Assembly: GCF_026153295.1 (NCBI RefSeq)
Contig: NZ_CP110615.1
Location: forward strand, 186,001 to 250,000
Reading direction: 5' to 3'
Length of the DNA stretch: 64,000 nucleotides
Origin: Rhodococcus antarcticus
GTDB taxonomy: Bacteria > Actinomycetota > Actinomycetes > Mycobacteriales > Mycobacteriaceae
In this document: one piece after another, positions 50,445 to 58,680 of the stretch
Layout of the letters: every line of letters starts with the position of its first letter
Position numbering within the stretch: the first letter of the stretch is position 1
Notes under the pieces: model-generated
Database searches by the model: none
What the model was told of the DNA's origin: nothing
Seen by the model: the letters and a program-made list of their open reading frames with translations, nothing else
Translations under genes and position numbers: made by a program

Positions 50445-52079
50445 ATGTCCGACCAGCCCGTTCAGCCCGCTCCGAAGTCGTCCCGACCGTTCACCCGGCG
50501 GCGGGTCCTCACCCTCGGGGCCGCCGGCCTCGCCGTGGCCGGTGCCGGTGCCGCCGGGGTCGAGCTCTTCACCCGCTCGCCGGCCTCGCCGGCCTCGCCG
50601 GCCGCGCAGATCGGCCCTCGCTCACCGTTGGTGGCCGCGACCGAGGCGGCCCGGTCGACGACCGGCAGGGTGGTCACCCAGACCCTCACTGCGGCCCCGG
50701 CCACCGTCGACCTGGGCGGTCGGGTGGTGAACACCTGGGCCTACAACGGGGGGGTCGGCACCCCGCTGATCAGGGTGACCGCCGGGGACCGCCTCGACGT
50801 GCACCTGGTCAACCAGCTCACCGACCCCACGACGGTGCACTGGCACGGGTTGGCGTTGCGCAACGACATGGACGGGGTCCCCGGGGTCACCATGGACCCC
50901 GTCGCCCCGGCCGCGGACTTCCGGTACTCGTTCACCGCGCCGCACCCGGGCACCTACTGGTTCCACCCCCACGTCGGGGTCCAGATGGACCGTGGTCTGC
51001 AGGGAGCGCTGGTCATCGACGACCCGCAGGAGCCGGGCGGCTACGACCAGGAAGCCGTCCTGATCCTGGACGACTGGACCGATGGCTGGTCCGACACCCC
51101 GGACGCGATCCTGGCCCGGCTGGGCCGCGACGGCATGAGCATGGGCGGCAGCAGCGGCACGGGTTCCGGCGGGATGGGGGGCATGGACATGGGGAGCAGC
51201 AGCGGCACGGGCTCCGGCGGTATGGGGGGCATGGACATGGGGAGCTCCGTGTCGGCGGCGGACCCGCTGGGGACCGACACCGGTGACGTCGTCTACCCCG
51301 CGCACCTGATCAACGGCCGGCTCCCGCAGGACCCGACCCTGGTGTCCGCCTCACCCGGGCAGCGGATCCGGTTCCGGCTGATCAACGCCGGCAGCGACAC
51401 CGCCTACCGGTTCGCGGTCGGCGGGCACCGCCTCACCGTCACCCACGCCGACGGGTTCCCGGTGCGGCCGGTCGAGGTCGACAGCGTCCTGCTGGGCATG
51501 GGCGAGCGCTACGACGTGGTGGTCACGGCCGGCGACGGGGCTTTCCCCATCGTCGCCGCCCCGGAGGGCAAGCCCGACCCTGCCGCACAGGCGCTGCTGC
51601 GGACCTCCGGCGGCACCGCACCGGCGGTCGGGGTGCGACCGGTCGAGCTCGGTGGCCGCCTGCTCACCTACGCCGACCTCGTCCCCACCGCCGCAGCGGC
51701 ACTGGCGGTCCGGCCGCCGGACCGCCAGCTCGACCTCACCCTCGGGATGGTCGACGGCGGACGGCAGTGGGTCCTCAACGGGGTCCCCTACGACCAGCAC
51801 CAGGCCCTGGACGTCACCTCCGGGCAACGGGTGCGCATCACGATGCGCAACGAGACGTCGATGTTCCACCCCATGCACCTGCACGGGCACACCTTCGCCG
51901 TCGTCAACGGCTCCGACACCGCGGCCCCGGGTGTCCGCAAGGACACCGTCAACGTGCTGCCCATGCAGACCCTGGCCATCGACCTCGACACCGACAACCC
52001 CGGACAGTGGCTCGCCCACTGCCACAACGCCTACCACGGGGAGCTGGGCATGATGACCGTGATGTCCTACACCGTGTAG
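50445..52079 (+). CDS. Tat-exported multicopper oxidase with Met-rich insert
   Basis: A 544-residue three-domain multicopper oxidase. The Tat signal is FTRRRVLTLGAAGLAVAGAG. Copper ligands are all visible: HWHGLALRND, YWFHPHVGVQ, HPMHLHGHTFAV and HCHNAYHGELGMM (type 1 Cys-His-Met). A Met/Gly-rich loop (about residues 236-268) is made of two copies of a 45-bp repeat; such inserts bind Cu(I) in CueO-like enzymes. It probably oxidises Cu(I) or phenols outside the membrane. GGAG lies 9 nt before the ATG. Confidence 0.95.
   Translation: MSDQPVQPAPKSSRPFTRRRVLTLGAAGLAVAGAGAAGVELFTRSPASPASPAAQIGPRSPLVAATEAARSTTGRVVTQTLTAAPATVDLGGRVVNTWAYNGGVGTPLIRVTAGDRLDVHLVNQLTDPTTVHWHGLALRNDMDGVPGVTMDPVAPAADFRYSFTAPHPGTYWFHPHVGVQMDRGLQGALVIDDPQEPGGYDQEAVLILDDWTDGWSDTPDAILARLGRDGMSMGGSSGTGSGGMGGMDMGSSSGTGSGGMGGMDMGSSVSAADPLGTDTGDVVYPAHLINGRLPQDPTLVSASPGQRIRFRLINAGSDTAYRFAVGGHRLTVTHADGFPVRPVEVDSVLLGMGERYDVVVTAGDGAFPIVAAPEGKPDPAAQALLRTSGGTAPAVGVRPVELGGRLLTYADLVPTAAAALAVRPPDRQLDLTLGMVDGGRQWVLNGVPYDQHQALDVTSGQRVRITMRNETSMFHPMHLHGHTFAVVNGSDTAAPGVRKDTVNVLPMQTLAIDLDTDNPGQWLAHCHNAYHGELGMMTVMSYTV
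51150..51239. repeat. Two tandem 45-bp repeats encoding the Met-rich insert of the multicopper oxidase
   Basis: Copies at 51150-51194 and 51195-51239 differ at only two bases. Each encodes SSGTGSGGMGGMDMG, so the methionine-rich copper-binding loop was doubled by tandem duplication. Confidence 0.92.
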
Positions 52080-52171
52080 CTGGCGGACCGGGTGCCTTCC
52101 GCGGCCACCGCACCCCACCGCCCGGTCACGCGCGGTGGGACAAGGCGTGATCCGTTTGTTACCTTGGGGGG

Positions 52172-52558
52172 GTGACGCCGTTGATGCCCCCGCTCTGGCG
52201 GCGTGCAGTCATCGCGGTGCACGTCGTCCTGACGGTGGCCGTCGGGATCGGCTTGGCACACGTGAGCGCAGACGTCGGTCACGCTGTGTCCGTGGCTCGC
52301 GGGGTCGACATCGGGGAGCCACCGGGAGCGTCGGGGTCTGCCGACCACCACGACGCCCCACGGGAGTCGTCGTGCGGTGACAGCGATCCTGGTGCGTTCT
52401 GCACCGGGCCCACGGCGCTGGCGGCAAACCCTGCTGCGCTGGTCCTCCTGCTCTCCGCGGAGATCGTCGACGGCCGTTCACGGCCGGTCGCGACGGCCGC
52501 ACCGTGGGGCGACGCTCTCCTGGAGAAGCACGCCCTGACCGTCGTGCTGCGGGTCTGA
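52172..52558 (+). CDS. Small exported protein of the LRV-tail group
   Basis: A 128-residue protein: an N-terminal helix (AVIAVHVVLTVAVGIGLAHV), a polar stretch with DHHDAPRESSCGDSDPGAFC, a second hydrophobic stretch (AALVLLLSAEIV) and the end KHALTVVLRV. It has the same plan and C-terminal LRV as the other two small proteins of this island but lacks GMH. His and Cys pairs in the loop could bind metal. The GTG at 52172 is preceded by a run of G. It follows the multicopper oxidase gene by 92 bp. Confidence 0.65.
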   Translation: MTPLMPPLWRRAVIAVHVVLTVAVGIGLAHVSADVGHAVSVARGVDIGEPPGASGSADHHDAPRESSCGDSDPGAFCTGPTALAANPAALVLLLSAEIVDGRSRPVATAAPWGDALLEKHALTVVLRV

Positions 52559-52625
52559 CGGCACCACGCCGTCCCCGTCCCCCAGCCGCGAGCGCAGTGC
52601 TCGAGGCATCACGTCAGGAACACCT

Positions 52626-53723
52626 GTGTCCCTCGCCCCCCGTCACGGTTGGCGGTTCGTCGCTGCTGGCCTGTCCACCGCCCTCGCGCTCACCCTCGCG
52701 CCCACGGCCGTCGCCCAGGGCAGGGTGGTGCCGGACACGCCGACCGCGGCCCTGGCCCGGCTGGCCGCCCTGGACACGGCCACCCAGGAGCTCGACGACC
52801 AGATCGTCAGCGGGCAGGCCACCTTGGCCCAACGCCGCGACGAGCTGCGTGCCGCCAACACCACAGCGACCGAGGCGGCAGCCCTGGCCGAGCAGCGGGC
52901 CGCGGAAGCCGAGGTGCGACGGGGCGAGGTCGACGATCTCGTCCGCGCGGCGTACAGCGGTGCGCGGACGTCCCGGCTGTCCGCGCTGCTGGTCAGCGAC
53001 AGTCCGCAGGACCTCCTCGACAGGATGAGTGCGCTCGACCTGCTGGGTGCCGACGGTGCCGCTCGCCTCACGAGCGCCACCGGCGCCCGCTCCTCCGCCG
53101 ACCAGGCGAGCTCGCAGGCGTCGGCGGCGCTGGATTCAGCGGCGACCGCCGAGTCGGACGCGGTGCGGGTGCAGGTGGACGTGGTGTCTCGGCGCGCCGA
53201 GCTGGAGCAGCGGTCGAGCGAGGCGCAGCTGCTGCTGGCCCAGCTCCGGACCGACGCTTCCACCCGGTCGGCACCCCAGCTCGCGGTGAGCGAGCAGGCG
53301 AGCACCCAGCGTGCTTCTCGTGCCGCCACGCTGCGATCGGGGCTCTTCGCCCAGCCGACCACTGGCCGCATCACCTCCCCGTACGGCCCACGGGGGGGCA
53401 CCAACCACAACGGTGTGGACATCGCCAACGCCATCGGGACACCCATCTACGCCGTCGCCGATGCGGTGGTGGTCGATGCCGGCCCCGCGTCGGGTTTCGG
53501 TCTCTGGGTCAGGCTCCGGCACGGCGACGGGACCATCACCCTCTACGGGCACATCGACAGCTACGCGGTGTCGGTCGGTCAGCGTGTCTCAGCGGGCGAG
53601 CAGATCGCCAGAATGGGCAACCGGGGCCAGTCGAGCGGACCGCACCTCCACATCGAGGTTCAGACTCCCGCCGGACGGGTGGATCCCGTTGCGTGGCTCA
53701 GCGAGCGGGGGGTGCCGATCTGA
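52626..53723 (+). CDS. Secreted M23 peptidase with coiled-coil N-terminus
   Basis: A 365-residue exported protein: signal peptide (FVAAGLSTALALTLAPTAVAQG), a long heptad-rich coiled coil from about residue 40 to 230 (EVRRGEVDDLVRAAYSG and VVSRRAELEQRSSEAQLLLAQLR) and a C-terminal lysostaphin-type M23 domain. Zinc ligands are His-x3-Asp in HNGVDIANA and the His in GPHLHIEVQ. It resembles EnvC/RipA-like cell-separation factors that cut or activate cutting of peptidoglycan. The GTG at 52626 gives a normal signal peptide. A second copy of this design lies at 60507-61880. Confidence 0.93.
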   Translation: MSLAPRHGWRFVAAGLSTALALTLAPTAVAQGRVVPDTPTAALARLAALDTATQELDDQIVSGQATLAQRRDELRAANTTATEAAALAEQRAAEAEVRRGEVDDLVRAAYSGARTSRLSALLVSDSPQDLLDRMSALDLLGADGAARLTSATGARSSADQASSQASAALDSAATAESDAVRVQVDVVSRRAELEQRSSEAQLLLAQLRTDASTRSAPQLAVSEQASTQRASRAATLRSGLFAQPTTGRITSPYGPRGGTNHNGVDIANAIGTPIYAVADAVVVDAGPASGFGLWVRLRHGDGTITLYGHIDSYAVSVGQRVSAGEQIARMGNRGQSSGPHLHIEVQTPAGRVDPVAWLSERGVPI

Positions 53724-53786
53724 CCGGTGCCGGTGGATGCACGGATGCGGCTCGCGACCGGCTCCACGGCTCGAGGGTGGAACGCG

Positions 53787-55124
53787 TCAGAACACGGTGA
53801 GAACCACACCGAGGACGAAGACGATGACGGTCAGGACTGCGACCACCGGCCGTCCGAAGCTCGTGCGGCGCTTGATGCTGCGGAGGGGGAACAACAGCTG
53901 GCGACCAAAGGTGTAGGCGGCCAGACCTGAGAGGAAGACGCCACCCCGCCCGGGTGTGTCGACAGCGAGCAGGACGCTCAGCGTCGCCACCGCGAGGAGG
54001 GCGGCCATCACGGACTCCACCGGCTGCACGGGCAGCCGTCGGGTACCGAGGGTTCGGTCGGTGGCCCAGATGCCCCAGCGCGACGCGGTCGGCCGCCCGG
54101 CGCAGCAGCCGCCGAGCAGGCACCCGAGGCGGCCGATGGCCATGCCGGTGAGCAGTCCCGGTACCGAGATGTCGAGCAGCTCGCCCAGCGGGATGCTGGC
54201 GGTGCGCGCCCCCAGCACGATGGTGGCGACGGCGGCGAGCACGAAGCCCTGGATGCACATCCCCGCGGTGAGGATGTTGCGGGTGGCGCGAGCCTCGGTG
54301 AAGTAGGCGTAGACCTTCGCCCCGACCACACCCAGGATGCAGGCGAGCAGGGAGACCACCAGGACGGCGGTGACGTCGAGCCCGGCACGGCGGGCCAGCG
54401 CGAGCTGCAGCGTCACTCCGGCGATGGCACCCAGGGTCACCATCGTGGGCCAGGCCCCGATGCGCACGCCGGGGGCCTTCGACCGCATCGCGGGCTCGAA
54501 ACCCGTCCGTGCGGTGGCTGACCCCGCGGGCAGGGACCGGACGCGGGGGTCGTTGTCCTGGGCGGGATCCGGTCGTGCCGTGACCTCCCAGGTCCCGGCG
54601 GGAATGTTCTTCACCCGCGTCGTCACCGACACGCGGCCACTTGTGGGGTGCACCTCGGCCACCGAGGCGGAGGAGGTGAACCGATCGACCGTGGTCGGTG
54701 CCGTCCCCGGATCGGGCACGCGTCGTCCCTCCAGGACGAGGTGAACCGGGTACGGGTCGCCATCCTCGGCCGCGTCGAAGGTGTAGGTGAGCGCGAGCGA
54801 GCGGGGCTGGGCGTCGTCCAGGGGTGCGCAGGTGAACTCGACGGCCTGCAGCGGCCCGCCGGCGGCCGCGGTCAGCACCGGCGCTCGTGCCGGTGCCGGG
54901 ACCGCTCGCGGCGGGCGGGCGGGCCCTGCCGGGCGTGCGGTCACGAGACTGCTCAGGACGGGGCTCGCTGCGGCTCGTGCCCGCGCGGAGCCCGACGAGG
55001 TGGGCCGCTGCAGAGCCAGCGGGACCCGTGCGACGGGCGGCTCGGGTGCGGGGAGGGGGGCCACCCCCCAAGGCGGACCCGGGGTGCTGCGCGGTCGAGC
55101 GGGGTTCTTGCGGTTCGAGCCCAC
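53787..55124 (-). CDS. Lgt-fold membrane protein with N-terminal extracytoplasmic domain
   Basis: A 445-residue protein. Residues 1 to about 215 are a Pro/Ala leader plus a beta-rich domain (AVEFTCAPLDDAQPRSLALTYTFDAAEDGDPYPVHLVLEG, TTRVKNIPAGTWEVTARPD) of unknown fold. The C-terminal 230 residues resemble prolipoprotein diacylglyceryl transferase, with seven or so helices and GLLTGMAIGRLGCLLGGCCAGRPTASRWG. Canonical Lgt has HGG and an Asn-rich GRxGN motif; here a GMCIQG and a Cys-rich GCLLGGCCAGRPT stand instead, so transferase activity is uncertain. AGGAG lies 5 nt before the GTG. Operator O1 precedes it. Confidence 0.82.
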   Translation of the reverse strand: MGSNRKNPARPRSTPGPPWGVAPLPAPEPPVARVPLALQRPTSSGSARARAAASPVLSSLVTARPAGPARPPRAVPAPARAPVLTAAAGGPLQAVEFTCAPLDDAQPRSLALTYTFDAAEDGDPYPVHLVLEGRRVPDPGTAPTTVDRFTSSASVAEVHPTSGRVSVTTRVKNIPAGTWEVTARPDPAQDNDPRVRSLPAGSATARTGFEPAMRSKAPGVRIGAWPTMVTLGAIAGVTLQLALARRAGLDVTAVLVVSLLACILGVVGAKVYAYFTEARATRNILTAGMCIQGFVLAAVATIVLGARTASIPLGELLDISVPGLLTGMAIGRLGCLLGGCCAGRPTASRWGIWATDRTLGTRRLPVQPVESVMAALLAVATLSVLLAVDTPGRGGVFLSGLAAYTFGRQLLFPLRSIKRRTSFGRPVVAVLTVIVFVLGVVLTVF

Positions 55125-55144
55125 TGCATCTCCTGTCCCAGAAC

Positions 55145-56707
55145 TCAATTACTACTTTTCATAGTAAATGACAGATCGCTCGGCGTCCGCTGTCGGCGGC
55201 GCCCGGCCAGACCCAGGGCCGGCGGGATGAGCAGCACGAGGGCGAGGGCCAGCACCATCGCCAGCTCGGGCAGCCCACCCAGCCGGGTGGCGAGGGTCAG
55301 GTCGCTGCGCAGCACGACCCGGTCGCTCAGCGTCGCCGCGGTGAAGAAGCCGGTCTGCTCGATGACACGACCCTGCGGGTCGATGACCGCGCTGACCCCG
55401 GAGGTGGCCGCGACCAGGACTGTCCGGCCGTGCTCCACGGCTCGCACCTGGGACATCGCGAGCTGCTGGTAGGTCATGTCCGAGCGGCCGAAGGTGGCGT
55501 TGTTGCTGGGCACCGTGATGATCTGCGCCCCGGCGCGGACGGAGTCCCCGACGAGGTCGTCGAAGGCGACCTCGTAGCAGATGGCCACCGCGAGGCGAAC
55601 ACCGTTCATCGTGAGGGTGCCGTCACCCGACCCGGGCACGAAGCTGCCCGCCCGTGCCGCGTAGGGGGACAGCTTCTCGACCAGGGCCCTCGCCGGGAGG
55701 TACTCCCCGAACGGCACGAGGACCCGCTTGTCGACCTGGGGGCCAGGCCCGGTCACCGGGTCCCACACCAGCACGGTGTTGCGGGTCGTGCCATCGGGGT
55801 TGCCCAGCACGGCACCCACCAGGATCGGGACGCCTATGGCCCGTGCGGCACGGGTGATGGCGGCGGCCGCCGCGGGATCCTGCAGGGGGTCGATGTCACT
55901 GGCGTTCTCCGGCCACACCACGATGTTCGGAGCCGGTGCTGTGCCGGCGGCCACCGCGGCGGCGAGCCGTTCGGTCTCCGCGACGTGGTTGTTCAGCACT
56001 GCCGCCCGCTGGGCGTTGAAGTCCAGGCCGAGGCGGGGGACGTTGCCCTGGATGACGGCCACCGACGTGGAGGTGGCCGTGGCGGGGTTCGCGGTGCTGG
56101 GCAGCAGCGTGAAGGCGGTCAGCACGGGCAGCGCCACCGCGAGGAGCCCGCCCACCGCGGTCACCCCGGGGCGGGGTCCGCGGGTGAGCAGCGAGGCGGC
56201 ACCGGCGCCCATCAGGGCGACGGCGAAGCTGAGCAGAGGGGCGCCGCCGATGCTGGCCAGGGCCAGCAGCGGGCCCTCGGGCTGGCCGAAGGCGAGGCGG
56301 CCCCACGGGAACCCGCCCAGGGGCACCCGGGACCGGAGGGCTTCGGTGGTGACCCACGCGCAGGCGATCCACAGGGGAGCGCCGGGCCGCCGTCCCACCA
56401 GGACCACGCCGATCCCGAACAGGCCCACGGCCAGGGCCTCGAACGCGGCGAGCGCGAGCCAGGGCAGCGGGCCCACGTAGATGCCGACCCACGGCAGCAG
56501 CGGGACCAGGAAGCCCAGGCCGGCAACGTAGCCGTGGACGAAACCGGCACGCACACCGAGCCCACGCACCACCACCACCAGCAGCGCAACCCCTACCGGG
56601 GCCAGGAACCACAGCGATCGCGGGGGGAAGCTCACCCAGAGCAACAGGCCAGCCACGACGGAGGCCACGAGCCGCTGCGCCCCCAGCACCGCCGGGTGCC
56701 GGCTCAC
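55145..56707 (-). CDS. lnt: Apolipoprotein N-acyltransferase
   Basis: A 520-residue membrane enzyme that N-acylates the lipidated Cys of lipoproteins. Seven or so N-terminal helices are followed by the CN_hydrolase domain with the intact triad: Glu in VVWPENASDIDP, Lys in QVDKRVLVPFGEYLP and Cys in RLAVAICYEVAFDDLV. A last helix anchors the C-terminus. GTG start overlapping the stop of the small upstream gene (GTGA). The last codons contain operator O1 of the Lgt-like gene. It belongs to the unit tlpA-ccdA-small gene-lnt. Confidence 0.93.
   Translation of the reverse strand: MSRHPAVLGAQRLVASVVAGLLLWVSFPPRSLWFLAPVGVALLVVVVRGLGVRAGFVHGYVAGLGFLVPLLPWVGIYVGPLPWLALAAFEALAVGLFGIGVVLVGRRPGAPLWIACAWVTTEALRSRVPLGGFPWGRLAFGQPEGPLLALASIGGAPLLSFAVALMGAGAASLLTRGPRPGVTAVGGLLAVALPVLTAFTLLPSTANPATATSTSVAVIQGNVPRLGLDFNAQRAAVLNNHVAETERLAAAVAAGTAPAPNIVVWPENASDIDPLQDPAAAAAITRAARAIGVPILVGAVLGNPDGTTRNTVLVWDPVTGPGPQVDKRVLVPFGEYLPARALVEKLSPYAARAGSFVPGSGDGTLTMNGVRLAVAICYEVAFDDLVGDSVRAGAQIITVPSNNATFGRSDMTYQQLAMSQVRAVEHGRTVLVAATSGVSAVIDPQGRVIEQTGFFTAATLSDRVVLRSDLTLATRLGGLPELAMVLALALVLLIPPALGLAGRRRQRTPSDLSFTMKSSN
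55150..55166 (-). promoter_or_regulatory. Operator O1 of the ACTAY-N5-ATAGT regulon (before the Lgt-like gene)
   Basis: TACTAC-TTTTC-ATAGTA on the plus strand; on the coding strand it begins with TACTAT, a good actinobacterial -10 box. It lies 26 bp upstream of the GTG of the Lgt-like gene and inside the last codons of lnt, so the Lgt-like gene has its own regulated promoter. Confidence 0.75.
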
Positions 56708-56931
56708 GTGCGGGACCCCCGGAGCAGCGGGGCGACGGGCAGCGGGGCGACGGGCAGCGGGGCGACGGGCAGCGGGGCGACGGGCAGCGGGGCGACGGTG
56801 AGCGGGAACAGCAGGGCCGGTGCCGTGCCCGTCCTGGTCAGGCTGCGGACGGTGCTGCTCGGCGCAGCCAGGAGTGGACGCCACGCCGGGTGGCGGGTGG
56901 CGCGCGGTGGTTCTGTGACCGTTGGTGTCAT
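56704..56931 (-). CDS. 75-residue repeat-rich small protein between ccdA and lnt
   Basis: Placed 6 bp after the ccdA stop, with its own stop overlapping the lnt start (GTGA), so it is very likely translated. It has a polar basic N-terminus (TPTVTEPPRATRHPAWRPLL), a moderately hydrophobic ALLFPLTV stretch and five APLPV repeats coded by five perfect 15-bp repeats (56724-56798). No known family. It may simply be a translational bridge, or a short membrane-edge peptide. Confidence 0.55.
   Translation of the reverse strand: MTPTVTEPPRATRHPAWRPLLAAPSSTVRSLTRTGTAPALLFPLTVAPLPVAPLPVAPLPVAPLPVAPLLRGSRT
56724..56798. repeat. Five perfect 15-bp tandem repeats
   Basis: GCAGCGGGGCGACGG is repeated at 56724, 56739, 56754, 56769 and 56784 within the small gene before lnt. 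It encodes APLPV on the minus strand. The copy number can vary without frame change. Confidence 0.95.
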
Positions 56932-56937
56932 CGTGGC

Positions 56938-57834
56938 TCAGATCGGGGTGACCACGTTGGCGATGGGCCCTGAACGCATCCAGGACACCATGTTCCCCCA
57001 GTAGCCGGTCACCAGTGCGACACCGACCACGACGAGCAGGACCCCGCCGACGAGCTGGATCGTTCGGGTGTTGCGACGCAGCCACTGCACGCTGTGCACC
57101 GCCCGGGTGGAGCCGAGGGCGAGCAGGACGAACGGCGCGCCCAGTCCCACGCAGTAGGCCAGGACGAGGGTGACGCCGCGCCAGGCCGTGGCCCCCTCGG
57201 TGCCAGCCGCCACGGAGAGCACGCCGGCAAGGGTGGGACCCAGGCACGGTGTCCATCCCAGGCCGAACACCGCACCGAGCACCGGTGCCCCCAGGAGGGA
57301 GCTCCGTCGGCGCGGGGCGGGGCGGGTGTCGCGCTGCAGCGCGGGCACCAGGCCGAGGAACGCCAGGCCCATGACGATGGTGACCACCCCGCCGACCCGC
57401 TGGAGCACCTCGGTGTTGACCCTCAGCACGGCGATCACGCCGAACAGCGACACCGTCGCGAGGGTGAACACGACCGAGAAGCCGCCCACGAAGAGTCCCG
57501 CCGCGCCGGCCACCCGCCAGCTGTCCCGCCGCTGCGACACACTGACCGCCTCTGCGGTTGCCGTGTCCGCTGCAGCCGTGCCGGGGGTGTCCGGGGTCGG
57601 CGTCTGCGGGGCGGGCGCGGCACCCGCCGTGGCGAGCCGGGCGGCGGGGACCTCGACCCCGACGAGCCCAGCGAGGTAGGACAGGTACCCCGGTACCAGG
57701 GGGATCACGCACGGGGATGCGAAGGACACCGTCCCGGCCAGCACGGAGACCACGATGGCGAGCAGCAGCGGGCCGGTGGCGGCGGTGTCCTGGAAGGTCT
57801 GGGCGATTCCCGCCACGCTCACGACGTGGGTCAC
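56938..57834 (-). CDS. ccdA: CcdA-type thiol-disulfide transmembrane protein
   Basis: A 298-residue DsbD/CcdA-family protein with six helices that carries reducing power from cytoplasmic thioredoxin to the outside for cytochrome c maturation. The redox cysteines lie in VSFASPCVIPLVPGYLSYLAG (helix 1) and FGLGWTPCLGPTLAGVLSVAAG (helix 4). An unusual Pro/Thr/Ala-rich loop of about 40 residues (PAPQTPTPDTPGTAAADTATAEAV) sits between helices 1 and 2. GTG start overlapping the tlpA stop (GTGA). Its partners are the TlpA/ResA proteins and CcsB nearby. Confidence 0.93.
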   Translation of the reverse strand: MTHVVSVAGIAQTFQDTAATGPLLLAIVVSVLAGTVSFASPCVIPLVPGYLSYLAGLVGVEVPAARLATAGAAPAPQTPTPDTPGTAAADTATAEAVSVSQRRDSWRVAGAAGLFVGGFSVVFTLATVSLFGVIAVLRVNTEVLQRVGGVVTIVMGLAFLGLVPALQRDTRPAPRRRSSLLGAPVLGAVFGLGWTPCLGPTLAGVLSVAAGTEGATAWRGVTLVLAYCVGLGAPFVLLALGSTRAVHSVQWLRRNTRTIQLVGGVLLVVVGVALVTGYWGNMVSWMRSGPIANVVTPI

Positions 57835-58448
57835 GACGCCGCCGCCGGGGACTCGGCTGCGATGCGTTCCACGACCGGTTGGAGGTCGGTGTCCTGCAGG
57901 GAGCGCAGGAAGACGGCGGCGACCCGGTGCTGTCGGTCGAGGATGATCGTCGAGGGGATGACGCTGGTGGGGTAGCTCGCGCTCAGCGCGGCGAGCGTCC
58001 GCATCGGCGGGTCGTAGATCGAGGGGTAGGTGACGCCGCGGTCGCGGACGAAGTCCTGGGCCTTGTCCTGCTGTGGGTCGCGGACGTTGATCCCCAGGAA
58101 CTGCACCCCCTGTGAGGCGGTGGCGGTGGCCACCCGCTCGAGACTGGCCGCCTCGGCCCGGCACGGCCCGCACCACTGTCCCCACAGGTTGAGGACGACG
58201 ACCTGGTCGGGGAAGCCTGCAACCGACAGCGGCGAGTTGTCGAGCAGGTCGGGTCCGGCGAGGACACCGATGACCCCGCGCGAGCTCGGGGGGTCGTAGG
58301 TGATCTCGGTCTTGCCGCCCGGCGACACGAAGCTGAACGACCCTGCGGACGTACCACCTCCACCCGAGCACCCGGCTGCCGCCACCACGCACGTCAGGAC
58401 GGCGGCGACGAGTCTCGTCGTCGGCCTGGAGGGACTCCCACGTTGCAT
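57831..58448 (-). CDS. TlpA/ResA-family thioredoxin-like lipoprotein (1)
   Basis: A 205-residue exported thiol-disulfide protein. The lipobox VVAAAGCSGG makes it a lipoprotein. The thioredoxin-fold domain has LNLWGQWCGPCRAEAASLERV with the CxxC pair, LGINVRDPQQDKAQDFVRDRG and the cis-Pro in SVIPSTIILDR. It probably reduces apocytochrome c or another outer thiol with electrons from CcdA, whose gene overlaps it. The ATG at 58448 is touched by operator O2, giving a nearly leaderless mRNA. First gene of tlpA-ccdA-small-lnt. Confidence 0.93.
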   Translation of the reverse strand: MQRGSPSRPTTRLVAAVLTCVVAAAGCSGGGGTSAGSFSFVSPGGKTEITYDPPSSRGVIGVLAGPDLLDNSPLSVAGFPDQVVVLNLWGQWCGPCRAEAASLERVATATASQGVQFLGINVRDPQQDKAQDFVRDRGVTYPSIYDPPMRTLAALSASYPTSVIPSTIILDRQHRVAAVFLRSLQDTDLQPVVERIAAESPAAAS

Positions 58449-58464
58449 ACTATGGACGATAGTA
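58448..58464 (-). promoter_or_regulatory. Operator O2 of the ACTAY-N5-ATAGT regulon (before tlpA-ccdA-lnt)
   Basis: TACTAT-GGACG-ATAGTA is a perfect palindrome with 6-bp arms. On the coding strand the first arm (TACTAT) is spaced as a -10 box only 10 nt before the ATG, and the site touches the start codon. A bound repressor would cover the RNA polymerase start point. The 216 bp behind it (58465-58680) show no convincing gene. Confidence 0.8.
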
Positions 58465-58680
58465 GAAAGTGCGTGGGGGGGTCGTGAAGGGCTGCGTGAC
58501 GGGTGCCGCGCGGTGGGACGAGCACACGTCGTGACGCACCTGGGGTCGTTCCGGGTGTTCACGTCGGCCGCTCTGCAGGAGGTCGTCACGGGGTACCTGA
58601 CGGCCGGAGCCCCGGTCGTCGTCGGACTCGTGCTGCACGGGGGCCGGTCGGCGGGCCAGGCCTGGTGCAGGGGTTCGGCA

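Noticed and set aside
58465-58680. Short plus-strand frame (VTHLGSFRVFTSAALQEVVTG...) between O2 and the second tlpA
   Set aside because: No good ribosome site and no homology, and it opposes the surrounding minus-strand units. Not strong enough to call a gene.
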